Source: Megaleporinus macrocephalus (Eukaryota > Chordata > Actinopteri > Characiformes > Anostomidae). Taken from it: a stretch of DNA of 64,000 nt. The position numbers and the translations under genes were made by a program. This document shows, piece after piece, positions 49,085 to 61,640 of the stretch. Every line of letters begins with the position of its first letter. Positions within the stretch are counted from its first letter, which is position 1. The stretch spans positions 17,167,694 to 17,231,693 of the forward strand of contig CM038703.1 of the NCBI GenBank assembly GCA_021613375.1, given 5' to 3'. Under the pieces are notes generated by a model. It saw only the letters and a program-made list of their open reading frames with translations. It ran no database searches and was not told the origin of the DNA.

Positions 49085-51102
49085 ACACTGTGCAAAAGTC
49101 AGAGACCACCCTTCATTTGTTTGATTTCTGTGATGCGCATGCATCAATGAAAATGGTTATTAATGGCAAGTCTTTTTAGGAGAGCATTCTGAATTGGCAG
49201 GATATGAGATTATATGCTTACATAAAAGATCCAGTATCCAAGACTTTATCAAAAATGGACCTTTACTGAAAGCGGTAGAAAATACAGGACTCCTAACAAC
49301 CATGCAACCCTTGCTAGACCACCAAAACTGTTGCCATTTAAAATGTTTGCATGATACCAAACTTAGATATGCTTGAATAAGGAATATAAGAAGCACAGTT
49401 AAAAAAAAAAACATTGGTCTGAGAACTGTGTAGGTGTGGCTAATAAGCAGCTTGATTGACAGGTCCAACACTTCTAGCCTACACCAGCACTCATACAGTA
49501 CTAAAAGTATTATGCAGCTTTTAAAACTAACTGAACGAAAAAAAAAAGTAATGGACGAACAGATATGCAGAGTGATGCATGGTGAACAAAAGCAACTCAC
49601 AAAATGACATGCAGACAAATGTATAGACAAACAGACGAATGGAAGAACAGAATTGCAGATGGACGGATAGATGAATATACAAATAGACGGATGGATGGAA
49701 TGGACCAATGAGCAATGCTGGTGATGATTGAATGAATGAATGTGTGACAGGCAGCTACAGTCAGCTTGGTAGCTTTTGGTCATGCTGGGTTATCTTTAGC
49801 TTGCTAAGTTTCTCTGACTATGAGCCTGTTTTGTGTGGGCGGGGCCAGAGATGTCTTGTGACACCTTGTGATTGGTTAAATGCCAGACATGGGCCCAAGT
49901 CACTAAGTTGCAAGTAACAAGCAAGTCTCAAGTCTTGACAATCAATTCCCGAGTCAAGACCCAAGTCAATACAAGCGAGTCTCGAGTTTTTCAGTAAAGT
50001 TCACAGTGGAGGGTGGAATATCTAGGAGGGATGAACTGAGGGAGAGAGCTTTGTTCACATTAGCTGTTGTTTATCATTACGTCACTAAGTTTGCTAGCTT
50101 AATAACCAGCTAGCTAGCTAACTGCTATATGTGAAATAAACATAGCAGAGGCTTACTGTTCTTTGTGTTCCTCAAAAGTTGAACAAAGTTTGAAGTGGAT
50201 GTCACAGTTCTTTTATATTTACTACAGAAGAATCTTTGTAGTAGAACGGGATTATTTTCGGGAGCACAAATTCTCTGCACAAATTCAACACTGGCGCCCC
50301 CCAAAGCTTCCCGTGACTGGCTGCAGAACTTCACTTGTTGTTAGGTTACGGATAAACTGAGCGGCGCAGCTCCCTAGCATTACAGCACCATTTAATACAA
50401 AATGATCAAATATTTGATTAAGTTTTCCTTATTTATTAAGTAAAAATAAGGTGGCAAGTCTTTTCAAGTCTTAAAGCTCAAGTCTGATTCCAAGTCAGTA
50501 AAGGTAAAGTCTAAGTCAAGTTGCAAGTCTTTAGTGATGTTGTCAGGTCAAGTCACAAGTCATCAGTTTAGTGACTCGAGTTGGACTTGAGTCCAAGTCA
50601 TGTGACTCTGGGAAATGCTTACAGAAGCATTAGTCAAGATTAAAACCACTCAGTTTACATAGAGAAGAGAGAAATATAGTACAATGTATCCTTTAATAAA
50701 CTTTGGGAAAGTATTTATAAGACATGTATGACATGTTTGAATATGCTTTAGGTTCCCTTTTGAGAGACTCTTCAGATGTAACACAAATCTTCTGTGAGGT
50801 ACGGGCTCTAAGTGATGGCTACCAAGAAAAGAAAATCAGACAACTTTTGTTCTTTTACTTGAATCATGAGCTGAAAATGCAACCAACTTCTAAGACTAAA
50901 CTTTCAACTTTTCAATATCCCAACAAGCTTCTTTAAAAATCTGACGGCAAGGTTGTCCAAAAGAATGGAAGCTGTGATCTAGACAAAGTGTTGACACATT
51001 AAATGCTGAAAGCTAATTAAAAAGTTGATGTTGACAAATTAATGACTCAATGGTGGTTTGGATTTGAAATTAAACAAATGAAGGTATTGATTTTTGCGCA
51101 GT
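49085..51102. mobile_element. Non-autonomous mariner/Tc1-like element, split by an hAT element
   Basis: Left terminus CACTGTGCAAAAGTC... and right terminus, inverted, TACTGCGCAAAAATC... are followed on both sides by ccttcatttgtttgatttc / ccttcatttgtttaatttc, so the inverted repeats are ~45 bp with small differences. Without the inserted 735 bp the element is about 1.28 kb. No transposase frame is present. The tetranucleotide-like tract at 49550-49740 and the 207-codon minus frame belong to this DNA. Confidence 0.65.
49884..50610. mobile_element. hAT-like element (727 bp) nested in the mariner-like element
   Basis: It starts CAGACATGGGCCCAAGTCAC and ends gagtccaagtcatgtgactctg (inverse CAGAGTCACATG). 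Both ends are rich in the 'caagtc/gagtc' motif typical of an abundant fish hAT-type repeat. Flanks ttaaatgc (49876-49883) and ggaaatgc (50611-50618) agree at six of eight bases, a decayed target duplication. No transposase. Confidence 0.75.
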
Positions 51103-52769
51103 ACATTCTAGAAAAAATAAAGGTTTCTTAATAGTTTTTAGCTTTGAAGTTGAGTTAAAAAGAATGGGAGAGAATGTTAAAAAAGTTTCTTCATGTTTAA
51201 ACATGTTTAAAAAACTTCTATTGCAAAGGTCTGTAATTAAATCAAAAGTGCTTCTTCCGTGGCATCACGCCAAATAATCCTTTTTTGGCACCTTTATTTT
51301 TGTGAGTGCGTTCCTTTCATTAATCCGTGTTAAGAACCAATTGAAATGCCTGAAATGATTTCCACAAGCCGGATCTCAGTGTACACTAAAGTGGTGCACT
51401 GTTTCAGTCCGTCCACCCACACACACAAAATACCTGAGCCCTTCCTACAGGGACCTCCATCACACAGTGGTACGTCATCCACGTCTCCCCCTGTCTTCCA
51501 GCAGGCGTGTGGAGCCATGGCATCTGCCCACAAGTGGTATTTTCAGCCCCGCTCTGAAAGAAGCCATTGTGTGTCACAGGGGGAACCTGGTCTCTGTGAA
51601 GTGTCACAGCAGCAGGGCTCATGTTGTTATCTGAAGCTGAAATGGTTTCCAGACTCCAGCAGGTTTGGATGCTAGAGGCTGAGAACATGTGCTCCACTTA
51701 CCTCGCTCATATATTAATGGAGATTCTTCGTTTTGGCAATTTGTCACCATTGACAGCACGTAGTTCCTTCCACTCATTTGCATGAATGGTTCCAACTTAC
51801 TGCCATTGAGCTGGCTTGTTAGAATATTGTTTACTTTTAACCCTCAGAACTGTAGAGTGATTACTGTGCCTATTCTGGACTTAAATGTAATTATACAATT
51901 ATATGATTAATGAGTTATGTAAGAAATAACATTAAGATTCTTTATGAACAGGTTAGAGTCTGCACTTCTGACTCTTATACATTTATTTCAACGTAAAGAA
52001 TGTTGAAAACAAAAATGTAAAGCATGTTTCTTTCTGCAAAACAAGACTATTCACATACTAATACCATTTAATTAAATTCCAATCATTATATAATATCTTC
52101 TATCCTACTTACAAACATAAATGTTGTATAGATTCAACATTTCAATAAAATATTCTGCTTTTATTCAGTGAGCTATGAGTGAGGAATGAATAACCTTTAA
52201 CACAGTTTGGTTATTGTTGGTAATAATGGTGACTTATATCTGCATACAGTGTATGCTTTAAACTTTAAGTGAACAAATGCACACACATCAAAGAGGCTCA
52301 GGCATATGTGTTTGTACTATGTTGTGTATTTATGTAAATTTCAAATATAGCACATGTATATTGGACAGTTATAATTCTTGCTATGTTCACTGTTTAGTTT
52401 TTAACATTCAAATGTATCCGGGAACAACATTTTTACTGTAAAGATTACAATGTGCATGCTTTTAGAGTATAACTATGTAACTGCTATATTAATTAGGAAG
52501 TATGTGGAAGAAACATAGGAGATGACAAAAATGTTATTATTATTATTTAACATGGTGTTAGCGTAAATAAGCAATGTTTTCATATATTGCTAAATACATG
52601 TGTTACATTTTTTTGCATATGTTGATATAAAGCTAAAATGCATTGGCCACATTCAAAATAGACTTTTTAAAACAAGTTGTATACGGGTGACATATGTCCA
52701 TATGCGAGAAGTATAAGTTACATGTAGAGGATATATTGTCGCTGTCCAATGAAATACAGGTATCTTCAA
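51103..52769. other. Intergenic, nothing recognised
   Basis: About 51340-51700 is GC-balanced and unique-looking (open on both strands for ~100 codons, no domain). The remainder is AT-rich. Confidence 0.4.
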
Positions 52770-52960
52770 AATGGCAACTTTACAGGAGAGGCCAAAAACT
52801 GTCTTCAATTTCAATGGAAGTCAATGGAACCAAAATTTTTTCCAAGCTATTTTGGAGAATTTCTATTTGTCCATTCATCATTAAATTGTCCCAAATTGTA
52901 AACATCAGCTGCTTCATTTAATTGATGTAGACAAATAGAAATAATCAATAATCAATATAC
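52770..52960 (+). repeat. 'Ctttacaggagagg' dispersed repeat, copy 1
   Basis: Shares ccaaaatrgcaactttacaggagagg-type start, ttccaagYattttac/gg, tcaatttgtc/ctatttgtcc and atcatcatgaaac/atcattaaatt blocks with 56385-56560, same orientation. A common otophysan interspersed repeat by recollection; class unknown. Confidence 0.55.
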
Positions 52961-53189
52961 AGGAAACCATGTACTGCCATATATCAGATTTTCAGCTAAA
53001 ATTATACAAATGTGTTTTAAATAGGCAGACCCTCACCCCTTACTATATAAACAAAACGGTATTATAGAGGCTAAAGAATGTCCTAGGAATTTTAATTGAA
53101 TTTAACCATGTAGACAATCTATACAGACAACCTGACATTGTGTTTTCTTAGTAATCCTCAGTAATTAGTGCATGTGTACTATACCAGTG

Positions 53190-53456
53190 CTCATTGGGCA
53201 GAAAGCAGGAAAGACTCTAAACCAGCTACCATGCCATCACAGGGCAGGCAGACACACAGATATACATATTCACACCAAGTGGCAATTTAGTATCTTTAAC
53301 TCACCTGACTGCATGTCTTTGGACTGTGGAAGGAAACTGGAGCACCAGGAGGAAACCCAAACAGACAAAGGGAGAACATGCAAACTCCACCCAGAAAGGA
53401 CCCTGTTCGCCCGACCATGGAATCAAGCCTGGGCTATTCTTGCTGTGCTGCAGACT
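53190..53456 (-). mobile_element. SINE-like repeat, copy 3 (minus strand)
   Basis: On the minus strand it has the family's B-box region (ccaggcttgattcc), gtttgcatgttctccc, ggtttcctcctgg and ccagtttccttccacagtcc, followed by gccctgtgatggcatgg and ttgggc-like 3' body. It resembles the other SINE copies but is a diverged subfamily and lacks the ATGG tail. Confidence 0.75.
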
Positions 53457-53465
53457 TTTCAAATA

Positions 53466-53865
53466 ATTCTTTTTTTTAAAACTTAATTTTAATTGGGGTT
53501 TATACCTTTACATACATTATCCAATATATTTATATATATAATAAAAAAAGTAAAAAGGAAAGAAAAGCAGGGGAGGGAGGGATGCATTTCTTGAGTTGAC
53601 ATTCTATAAATGAAATGTAAGAAACCACAGTCTGGGTCCAAGAGACTATTTTAACTTGTTGAGATAGGTGATTACAGGGGCCCATACATAGGGGACACAT
53701 AGCCACACATGTCAAGGTGTATTTTTGCTATCACTTCTTCCATTAATAGCAAGTGTTTTACCTTCTCAAGCCATTGGGTTATGGTTGGTGGCTGTGGTTT
53801 GCGCCAAGACATAGAAATTATCTTCCTTGCCACCAACAGGAGAATAGAGTGTATACATCACATTT
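53466..53865 (-). pseudogene. L1/Tx1-like LINE, C-terminal fragment of ORF2
   Basis: The minus-strand frame 53851-53672 reads ILLLVARKIISMSWRKPQPP, then a TITQWLEKVKHLLLMEE-type stretch. That ARK-I-x-x-x-W-(K)-P-x-PP-T-x-x-W-x-x-x-V pattern is the C-terminal region of L1-clade reverse transcriptases. An A-rich 3' end (poly-T on the plus strand at 53468-53478) marks the tail. It is 5'-truncated and dead. The tail abuts the head of the SINE at 53456. Confidence 0.7.
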
Positions 53866-55689
53866 TCGTCTCAAACTCCAATAATACTCCAATAACAAAC
53901 ACCAGTGCGTCTAGAGGTAAATAATTCAGTGTAAATCAAATTGTATTTATTTTTTAAATAATTTTAATAAAATATAAATTAGAAATAGTGAATAAAGATG
54001 TTATTTGTTCACTTTGGAACAGTGCAGTGATTAGCACAAGACATGTTCAAACAGTTTCAGAAACAATTTATCAACAGTGATCAGTTGTATACAACTATTT
54101 CATAGTTTTCCTCGAGATACATTGCACTAGATTATATTACATTACATACAACAAGACATTTGTAATTCTACTAAATACAGTACAGTGCACAGAAAAGATT
54201 TGATACTGGAAAAGTCATCCCGCTCAAACAAAACAGTGCAAGTGACAGGAAAGTCTCTGCACATATGTTAATATCATCTGTACCCCTCTGATTAATATTT
54301 ACAAGCAAAGTAATACTGAGAAATTATGTAATTCATTGCCTTGGATGATGGACTATTCTCTGTAGCACATTGAATTTTGTGGACAGAAACTGTAGTCTGT
54401 AAAAATTTCAGTTAATTAGACTTAAACTCCTTCCTTTAATCCAAGTTTATATTGGTTTTAAGTCCAGTTTTTGGCTCAGTGTGTGAATTTTGGTATTGAC
54501 TTTGACGAAGAATTTTCATTCCACTACTTTTCTCATCAGAGAACATCCACACTTGCAGACTGTCTGTGATCAGATCTTATCATCTAGTTAAGGTCATCAT
54601 TAGCACAACTGCAGTAAGAACATACAGATCAGGTTATCTGTATCTTCAGTCTGTATGGCCTTATTGGCCCGCATGGTGAGTGTACTTCTCTCCCTCTTAG
54701 CCCACTGACAGGAATGTGGTGGCTGATAGCAGGTTCACGGGATCATCCAGCCTAGGTTCTGCTACCACTTAAGCTTGAGGAGCTCCGTTTATGTGGTAAC
54801 ACATGTAAAGAATGCTGCCTGGGGCTGTAATAAACTCCAGTCTGGCTGAGTAACCTTTGTGTTTGATCCTCTATTAACCTCCCCATTATGGGACACCTTC
54901 CTAATCTGACAGGCTCTGCCTGGAGATACAGCACGCTCTCAGGGCAATGGCATATTGAAAAATATAGTTTTTTTTTCACAAATAATAACAAAGACCCACT
55001 TTGAGCAAATAGATTTGAGCACATGTAGATTAACTTAAGCTGATAAACTAAGAAAAATGGAAGATGGAAATTGACCTCTAACTAACATTCCAATGTGCAG
55101 TTCATGCATAAATTGCCTACAGTGTCTGTTGGTGGTGCACTTCTTGTCTGGTGTCCAATTATCAAAAAAAAGAAGTATTTTCTTTAAGCTTGATTCACCC
55201 AGGCAGTATATTTACAATTTAATCAAGGCACAGAAATGCTATAGTCTAAAGCCATAGGCATAGAATCTGTGTTTCTTTAGCTATTCCTCAGACAAATGCA
55301 CTGAACATCTGAATGTTGTGTTGAATCCTAGGGTTTCATGCTTATTCAGCCATGGTGTGCATATTTGACTTCACCAGACAAATGGGTTGGCTGCAAATTA
55401 CAGTCCAGTCTAAAGTCAGCCTTGTCAAATGGCTCATGAAGAAGGAATGAATCAAAATGAAATCAGCAAATGCAGAACCAACTTCCATGACACTAATACT
55501 TGCTAATCTGCTGTGCAATTTACAAACCTACCTCCAGTTTAAACATTTCAGCAGGACCGTTAAAGAATTCATTGTAAAAGAGTAAGACAAATGCAGTCTG
55601 ATACTGACTAGAAGACATCCAGAAAACCATACCATCGCTATCTGGGTGAGCACCATTACCGCAAATTAGGTCAAATATTGATGTGTAGG
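53866..55689. other. Intergenic, nothing recognised
   Basis: AT-rich to about 54600, then more balanced (54640-54960). No gene or repeat recognised. The 90-codon minus frame at 54752-55024 has no domain. Confidence 0.45.
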
Positions 55690-56110
55690 AGAAAGCGTGT
55701 GCCTGGAGTTGGCTCTGATTAAAGACTCGAGAGATTGAGGATTAGGAGGTACACGGTTGGGTCTGACGTAATGGGCCAGACGTTATTTTTTATCTGCGCT
55801 GATGTGTCCTTCAGGCAGGCGCGGCTCATCTCCAGTCGTAATTTGAAGCTCAGGGCTCTGAAAGTTCATTCATCAAACAAGCATGTGAAGCTCATTCACT
55901 GGTGCTGGCCTGATAGAGCGGAGGCCCTTATGTTAAACTAAACTACGAGCCCCCCAAAACGTCCACAAATAGTTTGCAGCTAAATTATGCAAATAACAGC
56001 ATTATCTAATCTGCGGGGTAACTGTGCATGAGTGGTGGGTTGTGATCAAAGCAGGCAGTGTGGCTCATCTGTGACCCCAACGTTTCTCCAGAAAGAAGGA
56101 GACAGCCTCC
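55690..56110. other. Unique island with a perfect octamer (candidate regulatory element)
   Basis: GC-balanced, CpG-containing, non-repetitive. It includes TCTGACGTAATGGG near 55760 (half-CRE-like) and the POU octamer ATGCAAAT at 55987-55994 inside attatgcaaataac. Function is inferred from motif and composition only. Confidence 0.35.
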
Positions 56111-56227
56111 GCTGACCCTAGGAGGACCATCGATCATCTCTGTGTCTTATCTAGAAGAAGGTGTCAGTGAAACTAAACAAAGACAACAGACACTAAGCGG
56201 AGCAAGTCTTGAAAGAGGGGTAAGTAG

Positions 56228-56230
<3 letters not shown>

Positions 56231-56262
<32 letters not shown>
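56231..56262. repeat. (AT)16 microsatellite
   Basis: Uninterrupted AT run, immediately followed by taggggtgtg. Confidence 0.95.
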
Positions 56263-56265
<3 letters not shown>

Positions 56266-56384
56266 GGGTGTGTTTAAAAAATCTATTTTTGATTTAAATC
56301 TATCTATCTTCATTTGAATAATCCGATATAGATTCGTATAAACCCGAGATCGACCTTTAAAATTTGCATTCCATAGCATTCTAT
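56263..56384. mobile_element. Possible truncated hAT-like end
   Basis: TAGGGGTGTGTTTAAAAAAT followed by gatttaaatc and gatatagattc recalls the left end of fish hAT MITEs, similar to the start at 63191. No partner end was found. Confidence 0.35.
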
Positions 56385-56560
56385 AGTGTCTCCAAAATAG
56401 TAACTTTACAGGAGAGGGCATATACATTCTTTAATTTAATTTTTTTTTCCAAGTGATTTTACAGCATTTCAATTTGTCTAATCATCATGAAACTTATAAA
56501 GAACAGATGTAATGCATAAAATATATAGAAAAATGAAAACCACCAAAAATGAGGATTCTC
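56385..56560 (+). repeat. 'Ctttacaggagagg' dispersed repeat, copy 2
   Basis: See 52770-52960: begins tccaaaatagtaactttaca, with caggagaggg, ttccaagtgattttacagca and tttcaatttgtctaatcatc blocks. Confidence 0.55.
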
Positions 56561-56679
56561 ATGTCTGTACATCTGATATATTTGATATTATACACCTTTT
56601 CCCAGGTGACCGAACTGCTACCGGGTATGGTTGATGGTCATCTTTAAATAAGGATGGCTACCTATTCGCCAGTCTCTTA

Positions 56680-56779
56680 ACAATATTTTGTTCCACCTTA
56701 AAAACTACAGCTACAGGCAACAGACTATGACCATGGCACCCTTTAAGGTGGAACAGAAAATTTGCAAAAGAAGCTGGCA
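56680..56779. repeat. 'Ttaagg-gaac' module repeat, locus 3 (inverted pair)
   Basis: An inverted unit (attttgttccaccttaaaaa at 56684-56703) faces a direct unit (caccctttaaggtggaacag, then aaaatttgcaaaagaagctgg) at 56737-56779. The two can pair as a hairpin. Confidence 0.6.
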
Positions 56780-59439
56780 AAGAGGGAACCAGTTTCAGGG
56801 CCCACATATTTAACAAGATCCTGGACAACTTAATTTCAACAGTGTTTGTTTGATAGGCACATTTCACTGCGGACAGTTTCTCAATCCTCTGACCATGTCG
56901 AGCAGCTTCGCTCAACACTGAAGAGACTGTTCTATCTTCAACTGATCAACCTGTAAGTAGCAGCCATGTTGTGTGGATATCATCCACTTTTTGCCAGTTA
57001 AAGCAGATTGTCTTAAACTGAACATTTCATAGTGAGCTAATGACTGTCATTTGCTTTGTGTTGATGTCGAGATCAAATGCAAATAGTTAGTATAAGTTAC
57101 TAGCTTAGTTAACTAATTATTTAGATGACCTACAAGGAAGTCCATTTTATTTTATTGTATGTGTTTCTTTATGAACCGTATTGGTGTCTCGCGGTAACTT
57201 TGCAGTGTACACTGACTTCCCACAACCCAGCAGACAAATACACAAATAACACAGTAGCACTAATAACATAAATAACAACAAGTTATTTACAGATTGCAGT
57301 CCCTCTAATTACGCCAAATCTGCTGTTTCTTTCAGGCTTCACACATGCCCACATGTCCATTGATGAATAAGATATTTACAGCTGTAAATATGAGCAAAAC
57401 TGTCAGATTGAAAATGCATTTTTAGATGACAACTTCTATCATGATTCCAGATGTTCAACCATGTTTAACCTAACACTATACAAATATACACAGACATGAA
57501 TATATAGTAAATGTTTTAAAAAGTAAAACATATAAAAATACATAACTAAATAACAGTCAAATAATTCGTCTGTAAATTAATAGTTCAAGTATATTTTCTC
57601 AATTGTGATAAGAATAGGTACAATTACAGAAGTCTGTAAAATTCCAGAAATATAATTTCTTTTACTGTAATTCAACAGGTTTTATACTTTAACTAGTAAT
57701 ATTCTGACAAACAGTAGTTTACCAAAAACCACTGAAATAAATCTATAAGATTATTTGTCTTTGTGATTGTACAATAACTATTGTACACTAAATAATAAAT
57801 GAACTACAATAGTGTTAAAATACAGCATATTTATGGTTTACAATAATTTACATTTTTTTCCAGAAACATTTTTTGGGTATTTGGGTATTGAAACCAAACA
57901 ATTTTACAGCACAATGACACTGAAAGGACTGTTTTTTGTTTTTTGGGTTTTTTTTACAGTGAAACTTTCTATGATGAATTATGCTGAATTATCTAACTCT
58001 TAATAATGCCCATGACAAATCTGGAATGTTGTAAGCTGATATACAGTATGATCCATTTAGTAAGGTCAGTATTGGTGCCAATGGCTATCTGGTACACTGA
58101 ATTGGTGCATAATAACAAACACTGAACTGAAAAATAATTATAATGGAACTGTTTGGTACCACAGCAATTAGAACAACCTAACAGAAGTAGTCTAATATCT
58201 ACAATAGATTTTCTCACTTATATCCCTATTGGCCCCCATGGCACAAGAAAAGAATGGATACAAGCTATACTCTTATTATATATTTAAAAACCTGGCCTTG
58301 CAGCAAACATACACGAGAGCTCAATCTTTCCAGTACCATCTTCTCTCTCATCTCCTTGTTGGGAATGGTGCGGTGCAGATGCAAAGCACTAGAGGAATTA
58401 TAGATGGTACTGCTGGGAATAGCAGTAATGGAGGAAGACAGGGCTCTGATATACTGATTTATCTGACGTCAGGAACGGATTCCGTTGGCTAGGACCGAGG
58501 CCTGGGGCATTATTAATATCAGTCAAGTGAAAAGATAGTGGTATAGGGGATTCTACTTCCTCTAACAGGGCTCTGGGGACACCTGAAGCTATAATTCCTT
58601 TGCTATAGTGCTTTTTACTTAACAGCAGGGCATCATGTGGCAGGGAAATGGGTTTGAAGCAACGTGAGATTCATATTCATATAAAAATAAATGCTGAAAA
58701 TAAAACCATGGGGAGATATTTGACAAGCTATATACATTCAGCAGGGAATGCTTCCACAGTTCTTAAGCATCAGTAAATCTCCGGGGAAGTGGGCTGTGAA
58801 CATAATCATTGGGCCAGATGTAAACCAATAGGTCTGTTGAAAAGAAAAGGGATGTCTGAGGGAAGTCTAATCTACAGTCTGGTGATGCTTGAATCTCAAA
58901 AACATTGTCCAGGTGAGTGTGGAGTAGGGAAATGGCTTAAATGACTATGGGTTATGGCTGAATGTGTGCTACAACTAGTACTTAAGACAAATAGTGTATC
59001 ATTCTATTGCCCTCTACTGGTGAGACATGCAACTACACCATGTATGTATTTCACAATGCTTAATTTTACAGCCTGTGGGGAAACATGTTTACAACTCAGC
59101 ACTTAATGGGCCTTATGTGGGAACTGTTTTCAAATTCAGGTTAAATTTTATGCTGATAAAAAAGAGCAAACACAAAGTTGTGAAATGAGCCATAAGCAGT
59201 GGCTCTCAGGCCTGGGTTCTGCAGTTCGTCTGTCCTGCTTATTTCAGTGTTGCTCTAACACGCAACCTTCAACCTGGCGATGGTTACTAATTGGCTCATT
59301 AGCTCCTCAGTCAGCAGGAGGCTAAATATCACATGTTTATTTATTAGCCAGTACATCAGCGACTACACTAGCAGTCAGGATTTCGATGGTTGTATGAAGT
59401 TTTTGCATAAAGCATGCTGGGCAATATAGCAAGACAATG
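56780..59439. other. Intergenic, nothing recognised
   Basis: AT-rich, apparently unique. Short ORFs of 63-87 codons have no domains. Confidence 0.45.
59007..59020 (-). promoter_or_regulatory. CTCF-like motif
   Basis: The minus strand reads CCAGTAGAGGGCAA, fitting CCASYAGRKGGCRS at all but the last base. The region is otherwise featureless. Motif match only. Confidence 0.35.
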
Positions 59440-60262
59440 TTAAAAACATCCTCACTGCTGTCTTGCGTTCTGGAGTTAACAAACTGGCTGAATGCTAACT
59501 TAATCAAGCTCAATGCTAAAAAAACAGAATTTGTAATAGTCGGCTCTAAAGCAGCCATATCCGCCCACTCTGGCAACACTGTTAGCATAAATGGCACCTC
59601 ATGAAATGACATGTCAGTTCTTCCTCCACTGTTCAAAATCTGGGTGTCGTATTTGACCCCAGTCTCAGTTTTGTCTCTAATATTAAATCTCAAACAAATT
59701 CTGCTTTTTTTCATCTTCGTAACATTGGTAGACTCCGCCCCTTGCTCACCTTAAAAGATTCTGAGATTCTGGTTCATGCTTTTGTCACCTCACGTTTAGA
59801 TTACTGCAACGCTCTTTTCTATGGTTTACCAGCTAAAGCTCTTCGCCCGCTCCAGTATATTCAGAATCTTAGTCCGCTCAAAAACATCTTCTCACGTCAC
59901 CCCTGTCCTCCATCAGCTTCACTGGTTACCTGTCTCTGAACACATCCGCTACAAAATACTTTTGTTGATTTATAAGGCCTTACATGGCTTAGCTCCATCA
60001 TATCTCTCTGCTCTTATACAGCCCTACGCTCCATCATGCTCTCTCAGGTCCTCTAATTCTGCTCTCTTGTCTGTCCCTCGGTTTAGGTTGTCTAATATGG
60101 GTGGCAGATCTTTCTATACACTTATCTTCCTCTGTCTCTATGTTTAAAGTCCCTTTTCTTTTCTTTCTTTTACTCTCTTTAACTTTTTTTTTGTCTTGTT
60201 CAGCGTCCTTGGGTTTGTGAAAGGTGCTATATAAGTGCTACCTATTATTATTATTATTATAA
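59440..60262 (+). pseudogene. L2-like LINE, 3' end of reverse-transcriptase ORF
   Basis: Frames carry LNAKKTEFVIVGSK, then LVHAFVTSRLDYCNALFYGL and, after a frameshift near 59870, HVTPVLHQLHWLPVSEHIRY, YKILLLIYKALHGLAPSYLS and SVPRFRLSNMGGRSF. These are hallmark C-terminal motifs of L2-clade elements. The 3' end (ggtgctatataagtgctacc followed by (TTA)n at 60244-60262) is the usual L2 tail. It is 5'-truncated and frameshifted, so inactive. Confidence 0.93.
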
Positions 60263-61053
60263 CATTGTGAATTCTGACAAACTGAAGAGGTTAAGGCATA
60301 TACTGTTGTGCTACAGCATGCTGGATATTGATGACAAATCAAACACTATATGCTTGTTTCAAGACAAAATGCCCTTTAAATTGTAACTGACTAGGAGCAG
60401 ACAAACCGTAGCTAGAAACGTCTGATAAACGGATGCAAACAGAACTTATTCAATATAATGTTGAACTAATAGTAATCATTTATATAATTGACAATTTACT
60501 GGTTTAAATAAGAGCAGATGAACCGCATGAGGATGCATGTTCTACTTAAACATGTTTAAGTTTTGCAGTTAAACACATTAATCTATAAACATACAGCTGC
60601 AATATGCACTAATGTTAAATCATCATTAAGTATAAATTTACCCTAAAATAATAAATAATAAATGAATCAGTTTGATCGAATCTCGGTCACTGCCACTCTG
60701 GGGCTGCTATGGAATGGAATGTTTACAAGACCTCTCATGAGAATGTTTTACATTTATAATGCTTTACAGCATGCGCCACCAACTCACAACTCCACATCAT
60801 CTCACAGCTAACGGGAAAGCAACAAAATCCGACAGCAGAGTGTTTATCGCCGTCAATGTTATTTATGAAAGATTACAATGCAGCCTGTAACCTTATGTCA
60901 TCCTGTTTTCCAGACACCAGAAGTCATTAACCTCAGTGCCATCTCAGACTAGCATGCAAAAGAGAAAATGCTGGTCAGTATTTGTCAATCTCACTCCATA
61001 TAAGCAACTTTGCAAACCTCTCAGCTAGCCTGCAACAAAATACACTATCCAAT
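60263..61053. other. Intergenic, nothing recognised
   Basis: AT-rich to balanced, no supported feature. Confidence 0.45.
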
Positions 61054-61217
61054 GTACAGCCATTAGCCATACCATTACAACCACCTCTGTATATCTACAC
61101 ACATTGTGTGTTTTATCAGCTTCACTTAACATATAGGATCACTTTGTAATTCTAAAATTAGACTGTGATCCATCTGATTGTTTGCATACATTGTTCATAC
61201 CCTTTCACACTGTTCTT

Positions 61218-61397
61218 TTTTCACCCCTTTTCTATCTTTATTCTATGATTTCTATGTTTTCCTTCTGTGTTGTTATTTTCTACTTAGGCTAATTTATGCT
61301 CTATTGAATTTTTCTTATCACAAAATTCCTGTAAAGCTGCTTTGTGATGACATCAGTTGTTAAAAGCGCTATACAAATAAATTTGATTTGATTTGAT
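61218..61397 (+). mobile_element. L2-like LINE (or SINE) 3' tail
   Basis: Contains aaagctgctttgtgatgaca, aaaagcgctatacaaataaa and (TTTGA)n, a 3' tail frequent in fish L2-type elements. It is different from the tail at 60200-60262, so it is a separate subfamily. No coding. Confidence 0.6.
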
Positions 61398-61565
61398 ATA
61401 GCCAGGGGCAGTTTAATAAGAAACAACCCAAACCAAGAGAACAAAGAAAACAAGAAACTAGAAATACTGACTTACAAACAAAACTACAAAAGAAACATGA
61501 GTTCAATGAGCAGGCAACAGGTAATAAGGCTTACAATGACACAAATCAAGACAAAGCAGACAAGC

Positions 61566-61640
<75 letters not shown>

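Noticed and set aside
49160..49783. 207-codon minus-strand ORF
   Set aside because: Lies in a transposon-derived, tetranucleotide-like tract; Ser/His/Cys-rich with no recognisable domain.
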